From Flaccisagitta enflata (lineage: Eukaryota > Chaetognatha > Sagittoidea > Aphragmophora), in NCBI GenBank assembly GCA_965153355.1, contig OZ231126.1, positions 47,120,001-47,184,000 of the forward strand: a DNA stretch of 64,000 nucleotides, read 5' to 3'. Each line of letters begins with the position of its first letter. Within the stretch, counting starts at the first letter, position 1. The notes under the pieces are model-generated. The model was given only the letters and a program-made list of their open reading frames with translations, ran no database searches and was not told the origin of the DNA. Positions 23,417 to 33,790 of the stretch are shown here, piece after piece. The translations under genes were made by a program, and so were the position numbers.

Positions 23417-24139
23417 CTGGTTATCCTGATCTGCTTCAACTTCCGCCTCTTCTTCCGTCGACGAATCGAGCGTCAAGTCAATGAAAACGATGTCGTCCAA
23501 CTTAGTCGGCTTCTTTGCGGCAGCCACCTCCTCCTCTTGCTCCTGCAGTAACTTCCTTCCTTCTTCATCATCCCGCTTCAAAAGTCCCAAAGACTGTAGA
23601 AAGGAACTTTGGTCGGTTGACGTGGGCGAGGCGTTGTCGGAGCATTCCAAGGGCGAGGAGGATGAAGATGATGCGAGAATAATCGTACCAGAAGATCCGG
23701 GGCTTTGGTTTGGCCGTTGATGTCGCTGGTTCGTGTTGGTTGAGTCGGTGATGGATTGTTGTTTGGTAAGGGCGTTGTTTCGTTGGCGCTTCGGCATAGC
23801 TTTGTTAAAGGAGAATCTGTTAAGCGACCTGACTACGGGATGTTTGTTGGATAAAGAGATTTTGTTGTCGGGGACGATGAAGTTGTTGGTGGGTAAATCA
23901 TGATATTTGCTGTGGCTGCTGTTGCCGCTGTTGTGAGAGTTTTTGCTACCGCCGTTGACGTTGAAGGAGGTTGTGGAGCAGTAGGAAATGGTGGTACCGT
24001 CAGAATCATCCGAGTCCAGTAACACGAAGTCGTTTATGTTGAAAGACTTCTCCAAAACAATACAATTTTCTTCGACAAGCGATTCTCTTTGATTGGATGT
24101 TAGAGTGGCCTCGAGTCGTGGAACCTTAATTCTCAAAGC
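23417..24139 (-). CDS. Internal exon of an unidentified protein with two SUMO-interaction-like motifs
   Basis: An open 241-codon exon, phase 0 at both ends. The acceptor is a pyrimidine-rich tract ending CATCAAG/GCT (exon base 24139) and the donor is CAG/GTAAGA at 23417. The protein is rich in Ser, Asn and Asp. It has two short hydrophobic stretches followed by acidic/serine residues: DFVLLDSDDSD near the start and IVFIDLTLDSSTEEEAEVE near the end. Both fit the SUMO-interaction motif, and the second resembles the motif in PIAS-type SUMO ligases. No SP-RING, RING or SAP domain is visible here, so PIAS membership is not supported. Neighbouring exons were not found. It lies on the same strand as, and upstream of, the synthetase exons. 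Confidence 0.6.
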
Positions 24140-24476
24140 CTTGATGGGAAGGGAATAAAGGAAAAATTTGATGTCAACCTTTGGCTCACCGTGAGATAAC
24201 CGATCCCCTTCTAACTCCATAATACCACTTTTTAGGTTCTCAAGAATGTGTGATAACAAGATTAATTAAAAATTTGATTCAATAGGGTCAGATCCTATTT
24301 TGGCAGCGGAAATGAAGAAATTTCTCAGGACTTCTTTACATAAGAGAGGCAATTTGAAGGAGTAAACAAACAGCTAGTTCAAAGGTGATTTAAACAAGGC
24401 CAACACCTATAAGTCACGTGTGAGACATAACAAACTGACGTGACCTGACTCCTTGTTGTAGCACTTTATTGACTTA

Positions 24477-25190
24477 AACCAGACTTAAAACGCAACCCAA
24501 ACCAGACCCAAACCAGACTCAAACCAGACTCAAACCAGACTCAAACCAGACTTAAACCAGACTCAAACCAGACTCAAACCAGAATTAAACCAGACCGAAA
24601 CCAGACATAAACCAGACATAAACCAGACATAAACCAGACATAAACCAGATTTAAGCCAGACTCAAACTAGACTCAAACAGACTCAAACCAGACTCAAACC
24701 AGACTCAAACCCAGGATCAAACAGACTCCGACAAGATAAAACCCAGACTCAGAAGCCAGACTCAAACCAGACCGAAACCGGGCCAAAACCAGGCTCGTAG
24801 GCTCAACAGGCTCAAACTAGAATCAAACCAGACTCAAACCGAACTCAGACAACAAGACTCAAGCCAGAATTAAGGCAGACCAAAACCAGACCAAAACTAG
24901 ACCAAAACCAGACCTAAATCAAACCTAAATCAAACATAAACCAGACAAAAAACAGACCTTCAGACCAGGGCCCTAAACCAGACCAAGCGGGCCTAAACCA
25001 GACATAAATCAGACATGAACCGGTTTAAACCAGACTTAAACCCGGAGCTCAAACCAGACATGTAAACCAGACCAAACAGACTTGACCAGACTTAAACCAG
25101 ACAACCAGACAACCAAACTGACAGACTTAATTACCAGCAGACTTAAACAGCAGACTTAAGCCAGCAGACTTAAACCAGATTTAAACCAGC
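24477..25190. repeat. CAAACCAGACT minisatellite
   Basis: Tandem 11-bp units with variants (TAAACCAGACA, CAAACTAGACT). Internal array of the family-1 copy at 24395-26253. Confidence 0.85.
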
Positions 25191-25196
25191 CATAAA

Positions 25197-26110
25197 TGAA
25201 AAAATAATGACCAAAAATGACCCAAAAATGACAAAAATGACCAAAGACCAAAAAGACCAAAAATGACCAAAAATGACCAAATTGACCAAAAATGACCAAA
25301 AATAACAAAAATGATGAAAATAACAAAAATGACAAAATTGACCAAAAATGACCAAAAATGACCAAAAATGACCAAAAATGACCAAAAATGACCAAAAATG
25401 ACCAAAAATGACAAAAATGAAAAATGACCAAAAATGACCAAAAATGACCAAAAATGACCAAAAATGACCAAAATGACCAAAATGACCCAAAATGACCCAA
25501 AATGACCCAAAATGACCCAAAATGACCCAAAATGACCAAAAATGACCAAAAATGACCAAAAATGACCAAAAATGACCAAAAATGACCAAATAACACCAAA
25601 AATGACCAAAAATGACCAAAAATGACCAAAAATGACCAAAAATGACCAAAAATGACCAAAAATGGCAAAAATGACCCAAATGACCAAAATGACCAAAAAT
25701 GACCACAAATGACCACAAATGACCACAAATGACCACAAATGATCACAAATGACCACAAATGACCAAAAATGACCAAAAATGACCAAAAATGAACAAAAAA
25801 TGATCAAAAATGATCAAAATGATTAAAATGACCAAAATAATCAAAATGATCAAAAATAATGCAATGACTAAATGACCAAAATGACCAAAAATGATCAAAA
25901 AAGAATCCAAAAGATCAAAATGACTAAAAAGACCAAAACCAAAATGATCAAAATAACCAAAATGACCAAAATGACCAAAAATGACCAAATGACCCAAATG
26001 ACCCAAAATGAAGTCAAATGACCAAAAGTGACCAAAATGACCAAAATGAACAAAATAACCAAAATGACCAAAAAAATAAAAATGACCAAAAATGACTAAA
26101 AGCAACAAAA
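25197..26110. repeat. AAAATGACC minisatellite
   Basis: Tandem 9-10-bp AAAAATGACC units with variants. The long open frames it produces on the minus strand are a by-product of the repeat. Confidence 0.9.
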
Positions 26111-26365
26111 ATTCACCAAAAGCAACAAAAAAAATAAAATAACTCAGGCAGTGACCCAAATGAGCGCTAAAAAGCAAGTGTTACGGACCGACGGACCGAC
26201 CGACCGACCGACCGACGGAGCGGGTTGTAGAGTCGCGTGCACGCGACTAAAAATTTATGTCACTCATGCTAAAAGTGCCGACACACGTGCGTTGGTCTAA
26301 TGACCTTGTTCTTCTTTGTATATGCTATATATTCTGATTCATTTACCAAAATTTATCTTTTTACA

Positions 26366-26590
26366 TTGGTTGCGGACACGCAACTCTATAAGAGCTTTGT
26401 CTGTCCGTCCTGTCGGTCGTTTAATAGTTGATCAGGTGAGCCCGAGTCGAAAAGAGTCAGAGTCAGAAACGAGCGTTGTGTCTATTGGAAAGGGTGTTGA
26501 TTAGGTGGGGTGTTGGTGTGGATGGGGGTTGGCTGCCCCTGCCCACCCATCACCAACGATATTGTGACCCCGCGTCACTTGTTTTGATTG
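26366..26590 (-). mobile_element. Family-1 repeat, reverse orientation
   Basis: GGTTGCGGACACGCAACTCT with a perfect GTTGCG/CGCAAC stem (26369-26384), then CTTTGTCTGTCCGTCC and GCCCCTGCCCACCCATCACC. The far end is unclear. Confidence 0.65.
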
Positions 26591-26694
26591 AAAACAGGAA
26601 ATGCAAAAGATATGACCGCGTACCCACGAAGGCAACATTAAGGGTACGTATCAAATTGAGTCAAAATAAAAAACAAACATGAAAAAAGATTAAA

Positions 26695-27045
26695 CAAGGC
26701 CAACACCTATAAGTCGCGTGCGAGACATAAATAACTTAAAATGACTTTTATAGACTCAAGATGACCTAAAATGATTCAAGACAACTTTAAATGACCTAAA
26801 AAGACCTAAAATGACTACTTTGACTTATTTGACTTAAGTGACTCAGAATAACTTAGAATGACTTAGAATGACTTAGAATGACTTGGAGATGACAGATAAC
26901 TTGGAATGACTTAAAATGACTTAAAATGACTTAGAATGACTGAAAATAACAAAGTAAAATAAAAAAAGTAAGTGTAGCGGACGAAGCGGGCGGGCGGGCG
27001 GACCGACAAAGCGGGTTGTAGAGTCGCGTGCACGCGACTAAAAAA
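26695..27045 (+). mobile_element. Family-1 repeat with an AAAATGACTTAG array
   Basis: Starts CAAGGCCAACACCTATAAGT and ends with the canonical hairpin (27023-27038) and CTAAAAAA. Internal degenerate 10-bp TTAGAATGAC units occupy 26720-26945, followed by GGGCGGGCGGGCGGACC. Confidence 0.78.
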
Positions 27046-27231
27046 CAAATGAGTAAAAGTGATTAAGATGAGACACGCATGACATTTGAAAGCAAAATTT
27101 GCATCCATCTAGCAGGAGTCTCGGCTTTAGCTCCTATTTTTGAAGAAGATTCATCGAAATTTCTATTTTGTCCACTGATAAGAAGATGATTTAAATCATA
27201 AATTTGCATAGCAATGCAAAAAAGACAAAAT

Positions 27232-27425
27232 CAAGGCCGGATACACGGCTACCCCAGTCGCGTGTGGGTGGGCAGGGGCCGTATTTGAGGTCACTTGATC
27301 ACTTGAGCAGAAGCATATGAAGACCAAGACATAAAAACAAAAAAAAATGATGTGGCAGACGGACCAAACGGACAGACGGATGGACCGACAAAGCGGGGTG
27401 TAGAGTCGCGTAGCACTCGACTAAA
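27232..27425 (+). mobile_element. Family-1 repeat
   Basis: CAAGGCCGGATACACGGCTA at the start and GGTGGGCAGGGGCCG near it. The end reads GAGTCGCGTAGCACTCGACT, a degraded stem, then AAAT. Confidence 0.75.
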
Positions 27426-27668
27426 TGAAAAAAACAAAAAAGGTTGTTCTCCACCCAAATGGTTTTCAGAGAAAACTTTGTTTTTGAAAATGCAGTATTT
27501 TTCTCTGTATCCTTTTTTAAAATTTCGACTTGAGAAAAAAGAAAAGAGTGTCAACAAAATTGCTTATCAAAAGTCGAATTTAAGCATTTGATATGAAACA
27601 AACGCAAATATCAAGTCTAGATGGATAATTTGTCCATTATTGATTTAAAAGTGAGGTTAGGCACTACG

Positions 27669-27862
27669 TTTTTAGTCGCGTGCACGCGACTCAACGACCC
27701 GCTTTGTCCGTCGGTTGGTCGGTCACATTTTACTTTATTTCATGATTCTATTTTTTGACCCCACTGCTCCTGCCCAAATGGTCTAGTGACCTCAAATATG
27801 GCCCCTGCCCACCAGCACTTGACTTCGGTAGCCTTGTATCCAGCCTTGTTCCCTGGCAGATT
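27669..27862 (-). mobile_element. Family-1 repeat, reverse orientation
   Basis: TTTTTAGTCGCGTGCACGCG opens it (stem 27675-27690), followed by CCGCTTTGTCCGTCGGTTGG. It closes with CCTTGTATCCAGCCTTGTTC. It contains the ATGGCCCCTGCCCACC block. Confidence 0.78.
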
Positions 27863-28111
27863 TGATGTCGTATTATTAGTATCATATTATTAGTACTTAT
27901 TGCTTTTGAAATTCCGATCATGCTTTGAAAATAATAAACAAAAAGGAAAAAAAAATTTAAGAAAAAATTAAAAAAGAATGCAAGAATGGCAAACATAGAT
28001 ACAGACTGAGACTGCGGACATAAAAAAAGTAAGAAAATAACCATTATGATTTTCATTTCTGTTCTTTTTGTCTTAGTTTACGTACTTTCAAATATTCTAA
28101 ATGATCACAAT

Positions 28112-28335
28112 CAGGGGCGTATTTGGGCCCAAATTCTTGGGGCAGCAAGCCAAAATCTGTGTCCCAACAAAGCTTGTGTCCCAATGATTTTTCTATAACC
28201 TATGTAATTAATTATGCAATTATTATCACTAGTAGCATTGCTTTTTAATATAGCTATTGTGTTATCAAATAAAAGGAAGTCTTGCTTTACTACAGTGTAC
28301 TATTTACAGCATAAACAAGTCCAAGGAAAGATATT

Positions 28336-28426
<91 letters not shown>

Positions 28427-28508
28427 CATCTTTCCTCCCAATGGGATTTGTGCCCCAACAAAAAAGGCAGCAGCTGCTGCCCCTGATGTCAAATCAAATA
28501 CGCCCCTG
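28112..28508. mobile_element. hAT-like miniature element with 8-bp target duplication
   Basis: The terminal inverted repeat is CAGGGGCGTATTT at 28112 with its complement ending at 28508. ATCACAAT lies immediately on both sides (28104-28111 and 28509-28516). CAGGGG ends with an 8-bp duplication are diagnostic of the hAT superfamily. It carries a CT microsatellite (28340-28423) and no coding sequence. Confidence 0.85.
28340..28423. repeat. CT microsatellite
   Basis: Perfect CT run inside the hAT-like element at 28112-28508. Confidence 0.95.
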
Positions 28509-28547
28509 ATCACAATTAATCTGTTATGACTCAGTTTCATCAAGAAA

Positions 28548-28761
28548 CAAGGCCGGATACACGGCTACCCCCAGTCACGTCTTGGGTAGGCAGGGAAGGC
28601 AGTATCACAAGTCCCGCCAGTGAGCTGGGCAGGTGGTGAGGCCAAAGACTGCAAAAACCCAAAAAAAGTAAAGTGTGACGGACGGACCAACGGACGGACG
28701 GAAGGACGGACCGACGGACCAACAAAGCAGGGTGTAGAGTCGCGTAGCACACAACTAAAAA
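28548..28761 (+). mobile_element. Family-1 repeat
   Basis: CAAGGCCGGATACACGGCTA start, a GACGGACGGAAGGACGGACC tract, and the end GAGTCGCGTAGCACACAACT followed by AAAAA. It lies 40 bp from the hAT-like element at 28112-28508. Confidence 0.75.
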
Positions 28762-29023
28762 GTAAAAACAGTAATTGACAAAAACCATACTGAAAATCGA
28801 TTTTAGTAGCAATTGAACCAAACCTACATTCGCAAATATTCATTTGATAATCAAACCTAATTGAACAATTTTAGGATAGCCAGATCGCCAAAACCTGGTT
28901 GGACAGAAGGATGGATGAATAATCAGATTCCCCCTGTGTTCTACAGGACTGTATCCCATTCAGAGCTATCACCCTGCTTCCCCTTAATTTAGATTGTAAA
29001 CCATTTTATTGTAAACCATTTTA

Positions 29024-30172
29024 GGTTGGCAGCCCACCCAGGTGGGCTGCCAACTTGAGGTGAGCTGCTGGCTTGAAGTGGGCTGCCAAATTGAGGTGGG
29101 CTGGCAACTCAAGGTGGGCTGCCAACTTGAGGTGGGCTGCCAACTTGAGGTGGGCTGCCAACTCGAGGTGGGCTGCCAACTTGAGGTGGGCTGCCAACTT
29201 GTGGTGAGCTGCCTACTCAAGGTGGGCTGTTGACTCAAGGTGGGCTGCGGACTCGAGGTAGGCAGGTAATATGAGGTGGGCTGCCAACACAAGATAAGCT
29301 GCCAACACGAGGTGGGCTGCCGACTTGAGGTGGGTTGCCGACTTGAGATGGGCTGCCAACTTGAGATGGGCTGCCAATTCAAGGTGGGCTGCTGACTAGA
29401 GGTGGGTTGCCAATTTGAGGTGGGCTGCCAACTCGAGATGGGCTGCCAACTTGAGGTGGGCTGCCAACTCAAGATGGGCTGCCAACATAAGGCGGACTGC
29501 CAACAAGAAGTGGGCTGCCGACTTGAGGTGGGCTAGTAAATTGAGATAGGCTGCCAACTCAAGGTAGACTGCCGACTCAAGATGAGCTGCCAACATGAGG
29601 TGGGCTCCCAACTGAAGATGGGCTGTCAACTTGAAGTGGGCTGCCGACTCAAAGTGGGCTGCCAACTTGAAATGAGCTGCCGACTCAAGGTGGGCTACCA
29701 ACCTGAGGCGGGTTGCCAACTCAAGGTGGGTGCCAATTTAAGGTTGGCTACTGACTTGAGGTGGGCTGCCAATTCAAGGTAGACTGCCAACTTGAAGTCT
29801 GCCAACTTGAAGTGGGCTGCCAACTTGAAGTGGGCTGCCAACTTGAGATGGGCTGCCAATTTGAGATAGGCTGCCAAATCGAGCTGGGCTGCTGACTCGA
29901 GATGGGCTGCCGACTCAAGGTAGGCTGCCGACTCAAGGTGGGCTGCCAACTCAAGGTGGGCTGCCAACTTGAGGTGGGCGGCCGACTTGAGGTGGGCTGC
30001 TGTCTCAAGGTGGGCTGCCAACTCAAGGTGGGCTGCCAACTCAAGGTGGACTGCCAACTCAAGGTGGGCTGCCGACTCAAGGTGGGCTGCTGACTCAAGG
30101 TGGGCTGCTGACTCAAGGTGAGCTGCCATCTCAAAGTGGGCCCCCGTCTTGAGGTGGTCCTTCATAAATTGA
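29024..30172. repeat. 18-bp minisatellite, array 1
   Basis: About 60 units of GGTGGGCTGCCAACTTGA. A single inverted unit at the left edge creates the palindrome TTGGCAGCCCACC/GGTGGGCTGCCAA (29024-29053). Open frames such as repeated QPTSSW are by-products. Confidence 0.9.
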
Positions 30173-30279
30173 AGTGGGCCGATACCGATACTGAAATTTT
30201 GCACTGTTTGAATTGATCATACGCGTATTTATTAACCCTCAAACAGTGCCTTTTCATCCTAGTTCGCCTAAATATGGAA

Positions 30280-30790
30280 GGGGTGTTAAGTCATTTCCAG
30301 TCATTTTCTGTTGATTTTAGTCAATCAAGTCATTTTGTCATTTTTTTGTCATTTTTGTCATTTTTTGTCATTTTATGTTATTATAAGTCATTTTAAGTCA
30401 TTCTTAGTCATTCTAAGTTATCTTAAGTCATTATAAGTCATTACAAGTCATTCTAAGTCATTATAAGTCATTACAAGTCATTCTAAGTTACTTTTTGGCT
30501 TTTGTGGTTTTAAGTGACACTTTGCTTTTTTGCGTCGTTTTTGGTCTATTTGGGTCATCTGGAGTTATTTTGAGTTATTTTTTTGTTGTTTTTGGTCATT
30601 TTTGATTGCTTTTGGTCATTTTTGGTTGCTTTTAGTCATTTTTTGTCATTTTTGATCGTTTATGTCACTTTGTTCATTTAATTTTAAGTCATTTGTGTCG
30701 TTTTTGGGCATTTAAAATAGTTTTAAGTATTTTTAAGTCATTTTGAAACATTTCAGGTCATTTTTGGTCATTCAAACATGGTTTTTGGTA
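30280..30790. repeat. AAGTCATT / TTTTTGGTCATT degenerate array
   Basis: 9-10-bp TTCTAAGTCA and TTTTTGGTCA units, the complement of the AAAATGACC type at 25.2-26.1 kb. Confidence 0.75.
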
Positions 30791-31029
30791 TGTTTGGTCT
30801 TTTTTATGTTTTTTTGGTTTTGTTTGTCTTTTGTTTTTGTTTTTTTAGTTTTTAGTTTTTTGCAGTTTTTTTTTTGGTTTCCGGTTTTGGTTTTGGTTTT
30901 TTTTTTGGTTTGGGGTTTTTGGTTTTTTGGTTTTTTTGGTTTTTTTTTTTTTTTTTTTTGTTTTTGTTTTTTGTTTTGTTTTTTAGTCATTTAAGTTTTT
31001 TGGTATGTTTTGGTCATTTATGTAATTTC

Positions 31030-32335
31030 AAGTCTGCTGGTCTCAGTCTGCTGGTTTAAGTCCCCTGGTTTAAGTCTGCTGATTTAAGTCCTCTGGTTTA
31101 AGTCCGCTGGTTTAAGTTGGCTGGTTTAAGGCGGCTGGTTTAAGTTGGTTTAAGTTGGGTGATTTAGGTTGGCTGGTTTTAGTCGGCTGATTTAGGTCTG
31201 CTGGTTTAGTTCTGCTGGTTTAGTCAGCTGGTTTTAGTCAGCTGGTTTTAGTCGGCTGGTTTTAGTTGGCTGGTTTTAGTTGGCTGGTTTTAGTTGGCTG
31301 GTTTTAGTTGGCTGGTTTTAGTTGGCTGGTTTTAGTTGGCTGGTTTTAGTTGGCTGGTTTTAGTTGGCTGGTTTTAGTTGGCTGGTTTTAGTCGGCTGGT
31401 TTTAGTCGGCTGGTTTAAGTCGGCTGGTTTAAGTCGCCTGGTTTTAAAATCGGCTGGTTTAAGTAGAAACTGGTTTAAGTCGGCTAGTTTAAGTCAAATA
31501 GTTTAATCGGCTGGTTTAGTCATTCAGTTTTAAATCGGCTGGTTCAAAGTCGGCTGGTTTAAGTCGGCTGGTTTAAGTCGTGGTTTAAGTCGGCTGGTTT
31601 AAGTCGGCTGGTTTAAGTCGGCTGGTTTCAGTCGGCCTGGTTTAAGTCGGCTGGTTAAGTCGGCCTTTCTAGTTTTAAATCGGCTGGTTTAAGTCGGCTG
31701 GTTTAAGTCGGCTGGTTTAAGTTGGCTGGTTTAAGTCGGCTGGTTTAAGTCGGCTGGTTTAAGTCGGCTGGTTTAAGTCGGCTGGTTTAAGTCGGCTGGT
31801 TTAAGTCGGCTGGTTTAAAGATCGGAAGAGCACACGTCTTAAAGTCGGCTGGTTTAAGTCATTGGTTTAAATCGGCTGGTTTAAGTCGGCTGGTTTAAAT
31901 CGGCTGGTTTAAGTCGGCTGGTTTTAAGTCCGGCTGGTTTCAGTCTGCTGGTTTTAAGTCTGCTAGTTTAATTGTCTGCTGGTTTTAAGACTGCTGGTTT
32001 AAGTCTGCTGGTTTAAGTCTGCTGGTTTCATACCTGCTGGTTTCTGAGAATCTGCTGGTTTTAGTCTGCTGGTTTAAGTCTGCTGGTTTAAGTCTGCTGG
32101 TTTAAGTCTGCTGGTTTAAGTCTGCTGTTTTAAGTCTGCTGGTTTAAGTCTGGTTCAAGTCTGGTTTATGTCTGGTTCAAGTCTGGTTTATGTCTGGTTT
32201 ATGTCTGGTTTAGGTCTGGTTTAAGTCTGGTTTAAGTCTGGTTTGAGTCTGGTTTGAGTCTGGTTTGAGTCTGGTTTGAGTCTGGTTTGGGTCTGGTTTG
32301 AGTCTGGTTTAAGTCTGGTTTAAGTCTGATTTTCG
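31030..32335. repeat. GGTTTAAGTCGGCT / TCTGGTTTAAG minisatellite
   Basis: 14-bp GGTTTTAGTTGGCT and GGTTTAAGTCGGCT units, changing to 11-bp TCTGGTTTAAG toward the right. An adapter sequence interrupts it at 31819-31839. Confidence 0.88.
31819..31839 (+). other. Sequencing-adapter contamination in the assembly
   Basis: The 21 bases from 31819 begin AGATCGGAAGAGCACACGTC and match the start of the Illumina TruSeq read-1 adapter. They stand inside an otherwise regular 14-bp array, so they are an artefact and not biology. Confidence 0.93.
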
Positions 32336-32571
32336 ATAAAAAGATACATTAAGGTGTCAGGTCATTTCAGTTATTTTTGTCCTGCACGCGACTTATAGGT
32401 GTTGGCCTTGTTCCTTCTAAGATTTGTCTTTTATTTTCCCATGTCGCTTTCTCATCGTTCCTCTGTCCTTCTTTACATCTATTGTGATTCTTAAAGCCCA
32501 TCGCATCGCTCTTTAATTGATTATTGGACGGACACTACCTCTAGTCTTGTTCATGCCAATTCAACAAATGA

Positions 32572-33080
32572 TACAGTAGATGTCGTCTAGACTTGGAAAT
32601 ACGGGGGCCCTCATATCCTAACAACTATTTGAGCCAATGAAATGAAACTGTGTATGTATAATGCTTATGTCCTATAGGGTTGACGATGGGGTATGGCAGC
32701 TCTGTGGATAGAAAATTCTTTTGAATATACTAAAACACATTTGCTCTGTTTAAACAGTTGCCAGAATTGGTCTAGTGGTTAACTCACTTGAATTCAAATC
32801 TATCCTGATCAGTTTATTTCTTTAAAAGTTCCAGGTTCGAATCCCAGGCTGGTTTTGCAATTAAAGCAAATAGATAAAGCTGGAATTCTGCCATAAAAGT
32901 GATTGATCTTAACATTTTATACTAAAAGTTTTTTTAGGTAAGCTGCATGAGGATGCCATACCCCATCGTCAACCCCCTAGGGTCTATACATTAGACTAAC
33001 AAAATATCAGTCCCCTCACTGTACTGATGCTGAGGTTATAGGCTCCCCCGTATCTCCAAGTCTAGACGACATCTACTGTA
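32572..33080. mobile_element. Inverted-repeat element carrying a tRNA-like promoter region
   Basis: The terminal repeats of about 36 bp (TACAGTAGATGTCGTCTAGA... at 32572, complement ending at 33080) differ at one base. A second paired block, GTTGACGATGGGGTATGGCA, is at 32680 and mirrored at 32954. The centre holds TGGTCTAGTGG and GGTTCGAATCC, matching polymerase III A and B boxes. Confidence 0.75.
32760..32855 (+). other. tRNA-like sequence (A and B boxes)
   Basis: A box TGGTCTAGTGG at 32768-32778 and B box GGTTCGAATCC at 32834-32844. The spacing is close to a tRNA with an extra or variable arm. The T-stem has mismatches and no sound anticodon stem can be drawn, so this is a tRNA-derived remnant rather than a working tRNA gene. 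Confidence 0.55.
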
Positions 33081-33225
33081 AGTGCCCTGAAAACCGGAAA
33101 AAAGTAATTGAAAACAGCGGTTTCAGCGCCAACTGGAAACGGAAGTCGCATGGTGATTGGGAAGCGCGTCTAAATTGCGTTGAAATCGTGGCGAAAATGC
33201 TCTGTCGCAAGGCTCTAGCCACCGG

Positions 33226-33790
33226 TTCAAGGTGGGCCGCCAACTTGAGGTGGGCCGCCGACTCAAGGCGGGTTGCCGACTCAAGGTGGGCCGGCGACTA
33301 GTGGTGGGCCGGCGACTCAAGGCAAGCTGCCGACTCGAGGCAAGCCGGCGACTCGAGGCAAGCTGCCGACTCGAGGCAAGCTGCCGACTCGAGGCAAGCT
33401 GCCGACTCGAGGCAAGCTGCCGACTCGAGGCAAGCTGCCGACTCGAGGCAAGCTGCCGACTCGAGGCAAGCTGCCGACTCGAGGCAAGCTGCCGACTCGA
33501 GGCAAGCTGCCGACTCGAGGCAAGCTGCCGACTCGAGGCAAGCTGCCGACTCGAGGCAAGCTGCCGACTCGAGGCAAGCTGCCGACTCGAGGCAAGCTGC
33601 CCGCTCGAGGCAAGCTGCCGACTCGAGGCAAGCTGCCTACTTGAGGCCAGCTGCCAACTTGAGGCCAGCTGCCTACTTGAGGCAAGCTGCCAACTCAAGA
33701 GGGGCTACCAATTTGGGCTGTGGATTTGAGGCAAGCTGCCAACTCAAGAGGGGCTACCAATTTGGGCTGTGGATTTGAGGCGGGCTTTTG
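33226..33790. repeat. 18-bp minisatellite, array 2
   Basis: About 30 units of CAAGCTGCCGACTCGAGG, many identical, with diverged GGTGGGCCGCCGACTCAA units at the left edge. Related to array 1 by sequence and unit length. The central units are nearly invariant, which points to recent expansion. Confidence 0.9.

Larger units (their letters stand above)
24395..26253 (+). mobile_element. Family-1 repeat carrying two whole minisatellite arrays
   Basis: Starts CAAGGCCAACACCTATAAGT and ends GTAGAGTCGCGTGCACGCGACTAAAAA, with a GACCGACCGACCGACGG tract before the hairpin. Between the ends lie a CAAACCAGACT array (24477-25190) and an AAAATGACC array (25197-26110). This makes the copy about 1.86 kb against about 120-200 bp for compact copies. 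The perfect stem is at 26232-26247. Confidence 0.78.
30280..32415 (-). mobile_element. Array-bearing family-1 repeat, reverse orientation
   Basis: Right end GCACGCGACTTATAGGTGTT/GGCCTTGTTC (32384-32414) is the family-1 start on the minus strand. Reading inward come TCTGGTTTAAG-type and GGTTTAAGTCGGCT-type arrays and then TTTTTGGTCATTT-type arrays. This is the same order as in the copy at 24395-26253, in mirror orientation. The hairpin end is not seen, so the left limit is uncertain. Confidence 0.55.

Noticed and set aside
23417-24139. Assignment of the SUMO-motif exon to PIAS
   Set aside because: One motif is PIAS-like, but no SP-RING, PINIT or SAP sequence is visible and the surrounding sequence does not match.
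25156-26177. Long hydrophobic frames (FWSFLVIFGH repeats) on the minus strand
   Set aside because: All three frames are open because the AAAATGACC repeat lacks stops. Not a membrane protein.
24395-26253. Classical Helitron assignment for family 1
   Set aside because: The 3' hairpin touches the CTAA end directly and the 5' end is CAAGG rather than TC. Only a looser Helentron-like comparison is kept as a hypothesis.
32760-32855. Functional tRNA gene
   Set aside because: The T-stem is mismatched and no proper anticodon arm can be drawn. Better explained as a tRNA-derived remnant inside an element.
33123-33729. Periodic frames (RQLASS, LEASCR repeats)
   Set aside because: An 18-bp unit gives six-residue repeats in every frame on both strands. 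No gene evidence.
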